From an uncultured Verrucomicrobiales bacterium (lineage in GTDB: Bacteria; Verrucomicrobiota; Verrucomicrobiia; Verrucomicrobiales; Akkermansiaceae), in NCBI GenBank assembly GCA_937969125.1, contig CALBVA010000320.1, positions 1 to 23,960 of the forward strand: DNA of 23,960 nt, read 5' to 3'. Positions 7,635-16,302 of this stretch are shown in pieces. The notes under the pieces are model-generated. The model saw nothing but the letters and a program-made list of their open reading frames with translations. It did no database searches and was not told where the DNA came from. The position numbers and the translations under genes were made by a program. Numbering within the stretch: the first letter of the stretch is position 1; every line of letters begins with the position of its first letter.

Positions 7635-9053
7635 GTGGCTAAAACTTACCTCGACGACGATTTTCTCCTGCAATCCGAGACTGCTAAGAACCTTTTTCAT
7701 GGAGCAGCGAAGGAGCAGCAGATCATAGATTACCACACTCATCTTCCACCGGATGAGGTGGCGAATGACAAGCGCTGGGAGAATATCACCGAGCTCTGGC
7801 TGGGACACGATCACTACAAATGGCGCGCGATGCGGGCCAACGGGATCCCGGAGACCCATATCACGGGAGATGCCTCTCCGCGCGATAAATTCCAGGCCTA
7901 TGCCGAAACCATCCCGAACACACTTCGTAATCCCCTCTATGACTGGACCCATCTGGAGCTGCGCCGCTGCTTCGGCATCGAGACTCTCCTGAGCCGCGAG
8001 ACCGCTGATGAGATCTGGGAACGGTGTAATGAGCGCCTGGGTGAGGCGGATTTCTCCGCACAGGGACTGCTCCGGAAGTTCCGCGTCGATGCGGTGGGCA
8101 CCACGGATGACCCTACTGACAACCTTTATCATCACGACGCGGCGAACGGGTCGGATTGCCCCACAAAAATCTACCCCACCTTCCGTCCGGATAAGGCCTT
8201 CTTCGTGGATCGCCCGGAACTGCTGAAAAACTGGCTGTCCGGATTTGAGGGCGAGATTGCCACCTTCGAGGATCTTCTGACGGCCCTGCGCTCGCGCTTT
8301 GACTTCTTCCACGAAAAGGGATGCCGCATGACCGATCACGGGATGCGCTATGCGCTGTCCAATCCCTGCCACGGCTCAGAGGCGGACCGCATTTTCACGA
8401 ATGCGCTGGAAGGCATAGCCGCGAGCCCGGAGGAGACCGATTCCTTCGGCGCGCTCATCATGTATCACGTGGGCCAGTGGGTCGCGGAAAAGGATTGGAC
8501 GATGCAGCTCCACCTCGGGCCAAAACGGAATCCTAACTCCCGTATGTTCGCCCAGCTGGGACCGGATTCCGGCTTCGATACCATCGGCGACTGGCCACAG
8601 GGTGAGGCCGTGCTGAGCTTCCTGGATTCACTTAGCGAGATCAACAAGCTCCCGAAAACGATCATCTATAATCTCAATCCACGGGACAATGCGGTCCTCG
8701 CCTGTGCCTGCGGATCCTTCCAGGAAGCACCCCATCGCGGGAAGGTCCAGTTCGGCTCCGGATGGTGGTTCAATGACACCCTGCAAGGGATGGAGGACCA
8801 GATCAATACCCTCTCATCAATCGGACTGCTTTCCCACTTCGTCGGGATGCTGACGGACTCACGCTCCTTCCTGAGCTTCCCGCGTCACGAATACTTCCGC
8901 AGATTGCTCTGTAATATCGTGGGCCAAGATGTCGAGGACGGGAAGCTGCCGAATGACGAGCGAATGATCAGCGGAATGATCTCCAATATCTGCTACCACA
9001 ATGCTGTGAGCTACTTTGGGATGCCGCACCACTCGGCGAATTTACTGGCTTAG
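7635..9053 (+). CDS. uxaC: Glucuronate isomerase
   Basis: A 472-residue enzyme of the UxaC family (about 470 residues), which interconverts D-glucuronate/D-fructuronate and D-galacturonate/D-tagaturonate at the entry of hexuronate catabolism, in the cytoplasm. Seen: IIDYHTHLPPDEVAND with the metal-binding His34 and His36, GHDHYKWRAMRANG, and GTTDDPTDNL, all typical. The C-terminus ends shortly after FPRHEYFRRLL and ICYHNAVSYFGM, as in full-length members. The start is GTG; an ATG at 7628 is out of frame and meets a stop within five codons. The gene is alone: no uxuA, uxuB, uxaB, kdgK or regulator is in the window. It converges with gspD. Confidence 0.96.
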   Translation: MAKTYLDDDFLLQSETAKNLFHGAAKEQQIIDYHTHLPPDEVANDKRWENITELWLGHDHYKWRAMRANGIPETHITGDASPRDKFQAYAETIPNTLRNPLYDWTHLELRRCFGIETLLSRETADEIWERCNERLGEADFSAQGLLRKFRVDAVGTTDDPTDNLYHHDAANGSDCPTKIYPTFRPDKAFFVDRPELLKNWLSGFEGEIATFEDLLTALRSRFDFFHEKGCRMTDHGMRYALSNPCHGSEADRIFTNALEGIAASPEETDSFGALIMYHVGQWVAEKDWTMQLHLGPKRNPNSRMFAQLGPDSGFDTIGDWPQGEAVLSFLDSLSEINKLPKTIIYNLNPRDNAVLACACGSFQEAPHRGKVQFGSGWWFNDTLQGMEDQINTLSSIGLLSHFVGMLTDSRSFLSFPRHEYFRRLLCNIVGQDVEDGKLPNDERMISGMISNICYHNAVSYFGMPHHSANLLA

Positions 9054-9080
9054 TCTTCTAGCGGAGTTCCGCAATGGCAT

Positions 9081-9097
9081 GGCGCTTGAAAAGCGCC
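9081..9097. terminator. Hairpin between convergent uxaC and gspD
   Basis: GGCGCTT / AAGCGCC forms a perfect 7-bp stem with a GAA loop in the 60-nt gap between the uxaC stop (9053) and the gspD stop (9114). Its position suits a bidirectional terminator. No clear T-tract follows on either strand, so confidence is moderate. Confidence 0.45.
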
Positions 9098-9113
9098 GCC
9101 ACGGCGGGACTTT

Positions 9114-11537
9114 CTAGCGTGAGCCCGGACGACCGGAGCGACCAAATTTGCGCTTCTTCTTTTTCCGGGTCGTCTTGGCCTTAGCTTCGGTGCGGGCGAG
9201 GCCGCCTTTCGAGGTATTACCTGTGGGAGTAATCACGGTGCCGCGTGCTGGGAGGATTCCAGTGGTCTTCGGGAAAGCATCATAGACTTCGCCGGCATTC
9301 ACCGAGCGACCATTGTAGTCCTGGCTATAGCGATCGAGATCACGAGTGGTTTTCACGATCTTCGGTTGGATCATGACAATGAGTTCCGCCTCATTGTTAG
9401 TGTTTTCGGTATTACCAAAGATGGGACCAATGCCGGGAATCCGGCGAAGGATCGGAATGCCATTCCTCACCTTACGGTTGGTTTCCGTGACGACTCCTCC
9501 GAGAATCACGGCGGAACCATCGTCCACCGTGACAGAGGTGCTGAGCTGCTCAGTGTTAATGTCGGGGACGATAAGCTCACCCACTTGGCGATTGTTTCCG
9601 ATGGAATCGCGGACGAGCGAGATCTCCATGGTCACCTTGTCATCGGAATTGATGAGCGGCTGGATGAGAAGCTCCAGGGTGACATCACGGTATTCCACAT
9701 TGGTGCTCTGACCGGTAGTGCCGGAGTTAAAGGTGCTGGAGGGAATGGCAATCCGCTGACCGGAGGACAGCTCGGCGACCCGATTATTCCTCGTGGTGAG
9801 GACAGTACGTTCGAGCGTCTTAAATTTGGTCTGCGTCTCGAGAGCATTCACGAAGAGGCCGAAGTCATCTCCGAGCATTCCGTAGATGGAAACTCCCTGT
9901 CCAGCCGCTCCATTAGCAGCGAGAACGGCAGCAAGATCAGTCAGGGTGCTGGGATCGACCACCGAGGGAAGGTTGAAGGAAGCGCGACCAGCGGCCGCGA
10001 AACGGCTGCCAGCATTCGAGAGAGCCTGGGCCAGCTCAACGCCGAAGTTCAAGCCATCCCCGAGTCCGTAACTTCCGACCACGGCGGTGAGAGCAACTTG
10101 CTGGGACTCATTGTCGAGATCCCGAATGAGATCGCGAACGATTTCGATGTGATGAGGAGGTCCGTTGACGATGATGGTATTAGCAACATTATCTCCGACA
10201 AGAAGAGTGCGTCCGACGAGAAGAGACTCCGGAGCAGTCGGAATGTCCTGCTCCTGAATTCGGGCACGGTTTCCTCCTCCTCCTCCTCCTCCTCCTCCTC
10301 CTCCGCCTCCGCCCTGCTGACCGGTGCTTTGGTTGTTATTCCGGTTACTCTGCTGGGCGCGATTGTTGTTATTCTGGTTCCCCGGACCACCACGGCCGCC
10401 GGCTCCTCCGCCTCCGCCACTGGACTCACCCAAGGTCACGTCGATGGCGTTCTGGGCGATAGGCAGGAAGTCCGCGATGCGGAGATAGCGCAAACGAAAG
10501 GTGTGACGGTTCTTCCCGCTGCTGGGCTTGTCAAAGCTGCGAATGAGAGCCTCAGCTCCCACGATATCAGAAGGTCGTCCGACGAGAAGAATACGGCTGG
10601 TGCGTCGCACTCCGATGATCTTTAGCGGGATCTCCACTCCGGCTCCCCCACCGCCTGCAGTGGGAGTCGCCCTATTAGCCCGGGTGCCGGGTGCGGGCGG
10701 GGTGTTTCGAGTATTCCGCGTGGTACGGGCTGCGCCACGGGTGCTGGATTGCTCGTTGTAGACCTCGTTCATACGCTCGGCGATTTCATCGACATCGCCG
10801 TAAGTGATATCGACCCATTTCTCGCCAATGGATGAAGCGACATCGATATCATCCTTCATCTTCAACATGGCACGGATGAGGGAGGCATTTTCCGTAATGA
10901 TGAGCGAGGAAGCATTGGGAACCGCAGTTACGGTGCCAGAGGCGCTGGCAGGGCCAAAGACATCCTGAAAAATCTGGGCCGCGTCTTCCGGCTTGAGATA
11001 AAGAAACCTCATGTTGTAGGTCACAAGGACATCCTCCGGAGGCAACAGTCCGGGATCATTATCGATGTATTCCTTCGGGAACTTGTTCGGGTCGGTGATG
11101 GGACCGGAGACAATCATGCGGACGATGTCCGGCTCATCCGGGATGGGGACGAGAGCGAGCCCCTCTCCAAGAAGAGTCATCTGGAGATACTTGGCAGCCT
11201 GATAATTAGTCAATGGCCCCTTCATCACGAAATACACCTCAGCCACGGCAACCTGGGAATTCAGGATGACGCGGGTTCCGCTAACTTTCTCATAGAGCTG
11301 GGCGGCATCGACGCCGGTCATGTTCGGCTGGGCTACTCCTTCTGGGCCAAAGGCGATGGCGGCGGCATCGACCCTCTTGCTCATCGGCGGCACGAGGCGG
11401 CGGGCCTCTCCGGCAGGACGGATGCTGGGGACCGGGGAAGGCAGATTCGGAGCGGGCGGAAGTTCACCGGGTTCAGGTGGCTGCTGAGCCATTGCCCCAA
11501 CGGTGAGTCCGAGAAGAAGGGTGAGGGAGAATTTCAT
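9114..11537 (-). CDS. gspD: Secretin, type II secretion/type IV pilus outer-membrane channel (GspD-like)
   Basis: An 807-residue secretin, the ring-forming outer-membrane channel of type II secretion and related pilus systems. It has a signal peptide (residues 1-17, ending GAMA) and a Pro-rich linker. N-domain-like repeats follow at about 45-230 and 300-380 (for example YNMRFLYLKPEDAAQIF and FRLRYLRIADFLPIAQNA). The secretin domain covers about 480-755. Its signature is TVDDGSAVILGG, then IPILRRIPGIGPIFG (about 670-710). Between N domains and secretin there are unusual low-complexity parts: an Arg/Thr/Pro stretch with PPAPGTR (about 274-284), a Gly/Asn/Gln region, and a run of about 15 Gly (about 408-422) encoded by a GGA repeat. 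The C-terminus is a Lys/Arg-rich tail (from about 777, containing RKKKKRKFGR). It is the last gene of the operon. The start is supported by the signal peptide. Confidence 0.94.
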   Translation of the reverse strand: MKFSLTLLLGLTVGAMAQQPPEPGELPPAPNLPSPVPSIRPAGEARRLVPPMSKRVDAAAIAFGPEGVAQPNMTGVDAAQLYEKVSGTRVILNSQVAVAEVYFVMKGPLTNYQAAKYLQMTLLGEGLALVPIPDEPDIVRMIVSGPITDPNKFPKEYIDNDPGLLPPEDVLVTYNMRFLYLKPEDAAQIFQDVFGPASASGTVTAVPNASSLIITENASLIRAMLKMKDDIDVASSIGEKWVDITYGDVDEIAERMNEVYNEQSSTRGAARTTRNTRNTPPAPGTRANRATPTAGGGGAGVEIPLKIIGVRRTSRILLVGRPSDIVGAEALIRSFDKPSSGKNRHTFRLRYLRIADFLPIAQNAIDVTLGESSGGGGGAGGRGGPGNQNNNNRAQQSNRNNNQSTGQQGGGGGGGGGGGGGGNRARIQEQDIPTAPESLLVGRTLLVGDNVANTIIVNGPPHHIEIVRDLIRDLDNESQQVALTAVVGSYGLGDGLNFGVELAQALSNAGSRFAAAGRASFNLPSVVDPSTLTDLAAVLAANGAAGQGVSIYGMLGDDFGLFVNALETQTKFKTLERTVLTTRNNRVAELSSGQRIAIPSSTFNSGTTGQSTNVEYRDVTLELLIQPLINSDDKVTMEISLVRDSIGNNRQVGELIVPDINTEQLSTSVTVDDGSAVILGGVVTETNRKVRNGIPILRRIPGIGPIFGNTENTNNEAELIVMIQPKIVKTTRDLDRYSQDYNGRSVNAGEVYDAFPKTTGILPARGTVITPTGNTSKGGLARTEAKAKTTRKKKKRKFGRSGRPGSR
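10272..10313 (-). repeat. Trinucleotide (TCC/GGA) microsatellite inside gspD
   Basis: Eleven uninterrupted TCC units on the plus strand (10272-10304) are followed by GCC TCC GCC. On the coding strand this is a run of GGA/GGC glycine codons. Length changes by slippage would keep the frame and alter only the glycine linker. Confidence 0.9.
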
Positions 11538-11588
11538 GTGAGAAGACGAAAAGTCGATATGATGGGAAAAAGGGAGATACTGGAGCGA

Positions 11589-12254
11589 TTACTTTTTAGA
11601 AGGACGCGGGACGCGACGGGTCGGCGTAGCCTTTCTAGTGGTTTTCTTGCTGGTCACGCCTCTGGTGCGGGCTCCGGGAGTGGGAGGTCTGCCAGTGCGG
11701 GAACCGGGCGCGGGCGGGGTGTTGGTTCTGCGATTATTTCGCGTGGTGCCATTGGTTCGGATCCCGGGAATTGGTGGCCGCTTCCGCGTGTTGCGATTGT
11801 TATTCTTGGTGTTTACTTGAGCTTTGACCTTCCCCTTACCAGCCGGCCCTCCGACCGAACGGAGAACGAGGAATTGAGGATCAAATACGACCCAGCCATC
11901 AGCCCGGCCTTTTTTCACGCGGACCTCGGTTTTGAGGTAGTTCGGGTTATACTTCACCTCGAGAATGGAGAAGCCCATTTGATTGGCTGTCATGCTGGGA
12001 ATGGTGACGCGCTCCTCGCGGTTCTTGGTATTGAGGAGCGTGACAGTCCATTGATTGGAGAGCTTCGAGACGCCGACAAGAGTCCAGTCCGGAAGGTCAC
12101 TGACTTCAGCTTCCTTGATCTCTGGTTCGGGTTCATCAGTGAAGGCGGATTTCCGGAAGACATCATTGTAGCGCGAGGGGCTGAGATTCTTCGGCGGTTC
12201 GCCTAACGCGATTGCGGCAGTGGCGAAAAGGAGGAGTGAGCTGATCAGTTTCAT
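11589..12254 (-). CDS. Exported protein with basic Pro/Arg-rich tail, possible GspC/PilP-like component
   Basis: A 221-residue protein I cannot assign to a family with certainty. It has a clear signal peptide (MKLISSLLLFATAAIALG), a small beta-rich central region at about 50-130 (WTLVGVSKLSNQWTVTLL, GWVVFDPQFLVLRS), and a disordered basic tail from about 138 to the end. The tail contains three related units, PPIPGIRT, PPAPGSRT and PPTPGART, and ends in RRVPRPSKK. The central region recalls the small homology region of GspC/PilP proteins, which links the inner-membrane complex to the secretin. The position directly before gspD (51-nt gap) fits that role. The same PPAPG-R motif occurs inside GspD. 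The GspC/PilP comparison is inference. Confidence 0.82.
   Translation of the reverse strand: MKLISSLLLFATAAIALGEPPKNLSPSRYNDVFRKSAFTDEPEPEIKEAEVSDLPDWTLVGVSKLSNQWTVTLLNTKNREERVTIPSMTANQMGFSILEVKYNPNYLKTEVRVKKGRADGWVVFDPQFLVLRSVGGPAGKGKVKAQVNTKNNNRNTRKRPPIPGIRTNGTTRNNRRTNTPPAPGSRTGRPPTPGARTRGVTSKKTTRKATPTRRVPRPSKK
11650..11800 (-). repeat. Degenerate repeat units encoding PPxPGxRT
   Basis: Three related units in the tail of the exported protein encode PPIPGIRT, PPAPGSRT and PPTPGART. The middle one is nearly identical in DNA (17 of 18 bases over CCGGGCGCGGGCGGGGTG on the plus strand) to a segment at about 10686-10703 in gspD. Confidence 0.7.
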
Positions 12255-12280
12255 CGGGAAAAATTAGGAAAGATTAAAAA

Positions 12281-12820
12281 TCAGGACTGTTGAGCCTGCT
12301 TCGGTGTGATGACCCATTGCTCCACCTCAATTTCGCAGTCGATGCGCTCAAGGTCGTTGGCTTGGGGCTTCAGCTTCAGTTTAGTGATAACCTGACGTTG
12401 CTTTGGCTTATGGATGGCTGTGAGAAATTGTTGCATCTTTTCCTCCATCCCGGTGCATTTGTGAAAAACCCGGACGCGGGTGTAGTGGGCTCCTTCTTCA
12501 AATCGGATGTAGGTCAGGCTGCGAGTATCGAGCCCCTTGGAATCAGCTTGACGCTTGATCAGTCCTCTGAGTTTCGTCTGCGCTTGCTCGGGCGTCACGA
12601 CGGTACTGCCAGTCGTCTCCAACCAATCTTTATCCGGCTGAATCTGCTCCTCGCGAGCCAAGGTGCCTTCGGCTTGCTCGAGTTTTCGCTCGGCACCCAA
12701 TTTTGCGGAGCGGGCCTTATTCATCTGCGGCTCGAAAACGTAGAGGTAGGCCCCCACATTTGCCACGATGAAAAGAGCACCGAGCATGATGAGGAGGAGA
12801 TTTTTTTCGCGTTCGCTCAT
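12281..12820 (-). CDS. GspM/PilO-like inner-membrane protein
   Basis: A 179-residue bitopic membrane protein: short cytoplasmic N-terminus, one transmembrane helix at about 8-29, a predicted coiled coil at about 32-58 (NKARSAKLGAERKLEQAEG), then a periplasmic domain of about 100 residues with a ferredoxin-like alternation of strands and helices. This layout is shared by GspM and PilO, which pair with GspL/PilN in the inner-membrane assembly platform. It lies directly after the GspL/PilM-like gene in the operon, as GspM/PilO genes do. It occupies a place comparable to the Amuc_1100 gene next to the secretin gene Amuc_1098 in Akkermansia, but sequence relation to that protein was not established here. 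Similarity is by architecture and context. Confidence 0.82.
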   Translation of the reverse strand: MSEREKNLLLIMLGALFIVANVGAYLYVFEPQMNKARSAKLGAERKLEQAEGTLAREEQIQPDKDWLETTGSTVVTPEQAQTKLRGLIKRQADSKGLDTRSLTYIRFEEGAHYTRVRVFHKCTGMEEKMQQFLTAIHKPKQRQVITKLKLKPQANDLERIDCEIEVEQWVITPKQAQQS

Positions 12821-12857
12821 GATTTAAATCGTTTGATCAACAACTGAGAGTTGACTC

Positions 12858-14168
12858 TTAAAATTGGGGGATTGCCTTCCCTTCATATTTAAAAGTCATA
12901 AACCCACTTCTGTTGTCTTTTTTTTGTGCAGGAAAACTCCATTCCTTGAAAGTGTTGAGGTCGTTGCTCTCTTTTAGATTCTGGATAAAATCAGGAATCT
13001 TCCCTTCATTCTCCTCGGAAGTTTGTCCCTCGATGACAATCGTCGGCTCTAAAACCAACTGCTCATCATTGAGTTTATATTGATTAGTGCACTCCACGGT
13101 AGTGAGGCGCACATAGCGGACGCCATTTTCATTGGGGAGAGCGCGATAGACCCCCAGGAGTAACTCCAGCGGGTAATATTCATCCATCACGACAGGGGAC
13201 AATTCATCCCACTTTGCTTCGTGCTCCTGAAGTTCGGCCACTCCGGGTCCCAGGTCGTTGTATTTATTCTGCGCAATTTGAGCCTCTTTTTTGGCCTCAT
13301 CCAGCCGGAGGTAGAGGAAGGCAAGCAAGCCGAGGTAAGCCATGACCAGAGCTGCGATGAGGATATTGCGGTTCCGGCGATTCTTCTTGGCGACGCGCTC
13401 AGCGCGGACGTCTGCGGGGAGAAGGCGGCTAGGTGGAGTGGGCCAAGTGGGCGCAGGACGCGGAACGGTCTGGACCTGTCCGCCAAGACCACGAGAGATG
13501 CTTTCGATCTCCTCAGGTCGGGCGTCGGAGGCGGATTCATTGGTCCAAATGACAGCCCCGGTGGGAACCTCCTCGAGGAGGCCCTGAATCTGAAGCTGAG
13601 TGATGGCGAGCTTGATCTCATTACCCGCGCGTTCATCGAGATGCTCGCTGGAGAGGCACTGGAAGTAGAGAGCTTGACCGGGCTTACCGAGAGCGAAGAC
13701 CCAGCGGCCCAGCTCCCGCCAGATGACCACATTTTCCTCCACGAGCGGGAGGCAGCGGACGCTGAGATCAAAGGCTTGGGGGCTGCGGCGGGGAAGTTGA
13801 CCTTCCTCCAGCGGGCTGAGGAGGACAGCGGTGAGGAGGGTAGAATCGACCTCCGTCCCATAAACGAAGTGATCAGTGAGCTGCCCACCATCAAGGGCGG
13901 GACGGATGCCATTCTGCTCCAAATGCATCGTGGCGAGATCGCCCAGCAGCGCGATGTCCGAGGTGGGCGCACGGAAGGGCAACGCGGAAATCTGGCGGAC
14001 AGGCAAGGCCATGTGTAATCCGCCGGAAGGTAGACCAGAGACATTCAGGGCGATCTTCTCGCCGGACGCGTTCTTCAACTGGAAGCCGGAGGCATTGGAC
14101 CCAGTCCAGACTTCCCAGCCATCGGTTCCGGGCAGGAACAGGGTAAGGTCTCCTTTTTTGTTACTCAT
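12858..14168 (-). CDS. GspL/PilM-PilN-like platform protein
   Basis: A 436-residue protein with a cytoplasmic region of about 265 residues, one transmembrane helix at about 268-288 preceded by a strongly basic stretch (ERVAKKNRRNRN), a short coiled coil, and a periplasmic domain of about 130 residues. This matches GspL, where an actin-like cytoplasmic domain binds the GspE ATPase and the periplasmic domain pairs with GspM. The cytoplasmic part is divergent and I see no clear nucleotide-binding motif, in keeping with GspL. It could also be viewed as a PilM-PilN fusion. It lies between gspK and the GspM-like gene, the standard K-L-M order. Gaps to neighbours are 18 nt upstream and 37 nt downstream. 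Confidence 0.85.
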   Translation of the reverse strand: MSNKKGDLTLFLPGTDGWEVWTGSNASGFQLKNASGEKIALNVSGLPSGGLHMALPVRQISALPFRAPTSDIALLGDLATMHLEQNGIRPALDGGQLTDHFVYGTEVDSTLLTAVLLSPLEEGQLPRRSPQAFDLSVRCLPLVEENVVIWRELGRWVFALGKPGQALYFQCLSSEHLDERAGNEIKLAITQLQIQGLLEEVPTGAVIWTNESASDARPEEIESISRGLGGQVQTVPRPAPTWPTPPSRLLPADVRAERVAKKNRRNRNILIAALVMAYLGLLAFLYLRLDEAKKEAQIAQNKYNDLGPGVAELQEHEAKWDELSPVVMDEYYPLELLLGVYRALPNENGVRYVRLTTVECTNQYKLNDEQLVLEPTIVIEGQTSEENEGKIPDFIQNLKESNDLNTFKEWSFPAQKKDNRSGFMTFKYEGKAIPQF

Positions 14169-14186
14169 GGTAGTGGCTCAGGGGGC

Positions 14187-15116
14187 TTATTGGATCGGTT
14201 CTTCCCGGCGATCGAGAATGGTAGGTCGGCTATTACGGTTCCGGATGATGAGGACGACTTTACGCCGATGAGCACCTGCATAGCCAATGCTTTCGATACG
14301 ATCTGTCGTTTCTCGTTGGCCATTAAAGCGACCCACAATGGCGGGATCGTCTCCAGCTCCGAGAATCGGGAGGGCATCGGCGACCTGCACGGGCTGATCA
14401 TCCTCAGTATTTCGGATGCCATCCGGCCCGTCGATAGTCTGGACGAGCTCGATGGCATTCTCAAGGTTTCCCTCGGCGGCGACAGCCAGTAGCTCGGCCT
14501 TGGCCTCATTGATATCCAGTGCCCCGCTGCTCCAGACGGTGAACCACTCCCGCCAACGGGGATTGGCGGCTTCGACGAGATCCATGCCACGAACGAGGCG
14601 CATCTCATCGAGATCATAGAAGGGGCGATTGAAGGGCCGGTTTTGGTAGCCTTGGCCCTCGTAGTAATCGAATTCGGCACCATTGAGCTGCTCATTGTCA
14701 TCAGCATCAATCCAGTCAGTGAGGGCATCCGCGATTTCCGAGGCCTGATCGAAATCGATGTCCCAATTATCGAGAATGCGGCGAATGAGCTCCTTATCCT
14801 CGGAGAGGAGGATGTAGTTGATATTAAAGCGCCCGCCTTCCGAGGTGATCTTGGCATTGTAGCCGGTGCCATCGCCAAAGTCGCGATTAAGGATGAGGTC
14901 CCATTTTTCCACCTGAGGATTCGCCGCGACGGCCACCCCCATTTCAGCTAATTGGCGGGCTTCAATACCATTCATCTGAGCCGCCGCGACCGATGATTGA
15001 TATCGGGCGATGCGCGTGGTGGCGACGAGGGCCAGACCCATGACAGCCATAATCCAAAAGACTGCGATCATGAACGCGCCCTTCTTGTGGCGGGGATTGA
15101 GGGGAAGGATGATCAT
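14187..15116 (-). CDS. gspK: Minor pseudopilin GspK
   Basis: A 309-residue protein with a type IV prepilin leader: HKKG then AFMIAVFWIMAV, so cleavage is expected after Gly13. As in other GspK proteins, Glu at mature position 5 is missing (Ala18). The large globular domain contains LTDWIDADDNEQLNGAE and DLDEMRLVRGM, motifs typical of the T2SSK helical insertion. GspK caps the pseudopilus tip together with GspI and GspJ. The start ATG overlaps the gspJ stop by 4 nt (ATGA type), showing coupled translation. The order J-K is the usual one for type II secretion operons. Confidence 0.93.
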   Translation of the reverse strand: MIILPLNPRHKKGAFMIAVFWIMAVMGLALVATTRIARYQSSVAAAQMNGIEARQLAEMGVAVAANPQVEKWDLILNRDFGDGTGYNAKITSEGGRFNINYILLSEDKELIRRILDNWDIDFDQASEIADALTDWIDADDNEQLNGAEFDYYEGQGYQNRPFNRPFYDLDEMRLVRGMDLVEAANPRWREWFTVWSSGALDINEAKAELLAVAAEGNLENAIELVQTIDGPDGIRNTEDDQPVQVADALPILGAGDDPAIVGRFNGQRETTDRIESIGYAGAHRRKVVLIIRNRNSRPTILDRREEPIQ

Positions 15117-15898
15117 TGACCGCCTCCTTCCTGAATGGTTTCGTCGGGTGTTTGGTCTGAGTCAGGTTGTGGCTCGGGTTCCGCCCCACCTTGCCCGTTG
15201 CGCGAGTTGCGGGCGGCATTCTGAAGCGCGGACATCACGGTGCGGGGGCTCTGTTTATTGGGAATCCAGAAATTACGGATGATCTCAGGCCCTCCGAGCT
15301 CGAAGACGATCTTTAGCTTCACGTAGGTTGGGAGTTGGTTGACCTGAGTCCAGTCATACTCCCAGTCATTCAGCGACATCGTCATGTCGTGGTTATTTGC
15401 TCTAATGACATACCACTCGAAGAGGCGGACATCCTCCAGCAGGGTGACGGTGGCCACGGGATCGATCCCCCGTTCAGCAGTCGTTTCCTCGCTATCGAGG
15501 ATCGCTTCATCGAAGTATTCCACCACGATATCAAGACCATTGGTCAGGGTGGGCCGGGTCACGATGCGCATGGCCTCCGCTGCGATGGGAATCCCTCCCC
15601 AATCGAAGGCAACGGGGGTATTCTGGAAGGTCACCTCGGACTGATAGGGCTCGCTGTTATTAATGTTCCGGATCTCCATCCGGGCATTCCCAGGGAGTCC
15701 GTCGAAGTGATCACGCAGCATCGAAAAGAAGGCATCCCGGGCGATGTCCTCATTCTGAATGTCCACCATCTTGGAGGTAGCGCGGACGGAGCCATCAGCG
15801 ATCTTAAAAATCGCGGTGATCACGAAGGATCCGATCGCAAGCGCGAGAACCATCTCAAAGAGGGTAAAACCCCGCTGAATCTGACGGGTAATTTTCAC
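15113..15898 (-). CDS. gspJ: Minor pseudopilin GspJ
   Basis: A 261-residue prepilin-like protein. Leader peptide MKITRQIQRG, then FTLFEMVLALAIGSFVITA with Glu at mature position 5, so cleavage after Gly10 is expected. The soluble domain of about 200 residues fits GspJ, which forms the tip complex with GspI and GspK. The C-terminus is an acidic, Pro/Gln/Glu-rich low-complexity tail (for example AEPEPQPDSDQTPDE) not typical of the family. It overlaps gspI by 4 nt and gspK by 4 nt. Assignment as J rests on size, order and leader. Confidence 0.9.
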   Translation of the reverse strand: MKITRQIQRGFTLFEMVLALAIGSFVITAIFKIADGSVRATSKMVDIQNEDIARDAFFSMLRDHFDGLPGNARMEIRNINNSEPYQSEVTFQNTPVAFDWGGIPIAAEAMRIVTRPTLTNGLDIVVEYFDEAILDSEETTAERGIDPVATVTLLEDVRLFEWYVIRANNHDMTMSLNDWEYDWTQVNQLPTYVKLKIVFELGGPEIIRNFWIPNKQSPRTVMSALQNAARNSRNGQGGAEPEPQPDSDQTPDETIQEGGGQ

Positions 15899-16302
15899 GG
15901 GCGATAAAGCGGCAGATAACGCCAGCCGCGCACGGTTCGTTCCTGATTCTCGTCATTCTGCTGAAAACGACCAATGACTTTCACCTCCCACATCTGCGGC
16001 AGGACGCGGCCTTCTTCATTTTCCAATTCCAGCTCGATAACCTGAATCTCGATGGTGACATCGCGCTCCGGGACGAAAATCTCGGTGCTCCCCTCCTCCA
16101 ACCGCGCAGTATAGAGAGCCTCCCGCAAAGTGGAATCGAGAATCTGGGTGATGGTGAGCTCCTCCTTCACAAAGCTAGTGCCACGCCAAAGCGCGCTGAG
16201 TGCCTTGGTGTAAGACGTCGTGATGATGGTGAAGATGAAGAGGGAGAGAATGACCTCCATCATCATGAAGCCGGAGCGGCGATGTGATGTGAGGACTTTC
16301 AT
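15895..16302 (-). CDS. gspI: Minor pseudopilin GspI-like
   Basis: A 135-residue prepilin-like protein. Leader with RRSG, then FMMMEVILSLFIFTIITTSY, with Glu at mature position 5 (Glu16) and cleavage expected after Gly11. The short length and the position between gspH and gspJ match GspI, which nucleates the pseudopilus tip. The rest is rich in beta strands and charged residues and has no other recognisable motif. Four-base overlaps with both neighbours imply tight translational coupling and fixed stoichiometry. Confidence 0.88.
   Translation of the reverse strand: MKVLTSHRRSGFMMMEVILSLFIFTIITTSYTKALSALWRGTSFVKEELTITQILDSTLREALYTARLEEGSTEIFVPERDVTIEIQVIELELENEEGRVLPQMWEVKVIGRFQQNDENQERTVRGWRYLPLYRP

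Noticed and set aside
9366..10625. Long plus-strand frame of 419 codons opposite gspD
   Set aside because: No domain or signal; a Ser run comes from the TCC repeat; the opposite strand encodes a clear secretin over the same stretch.
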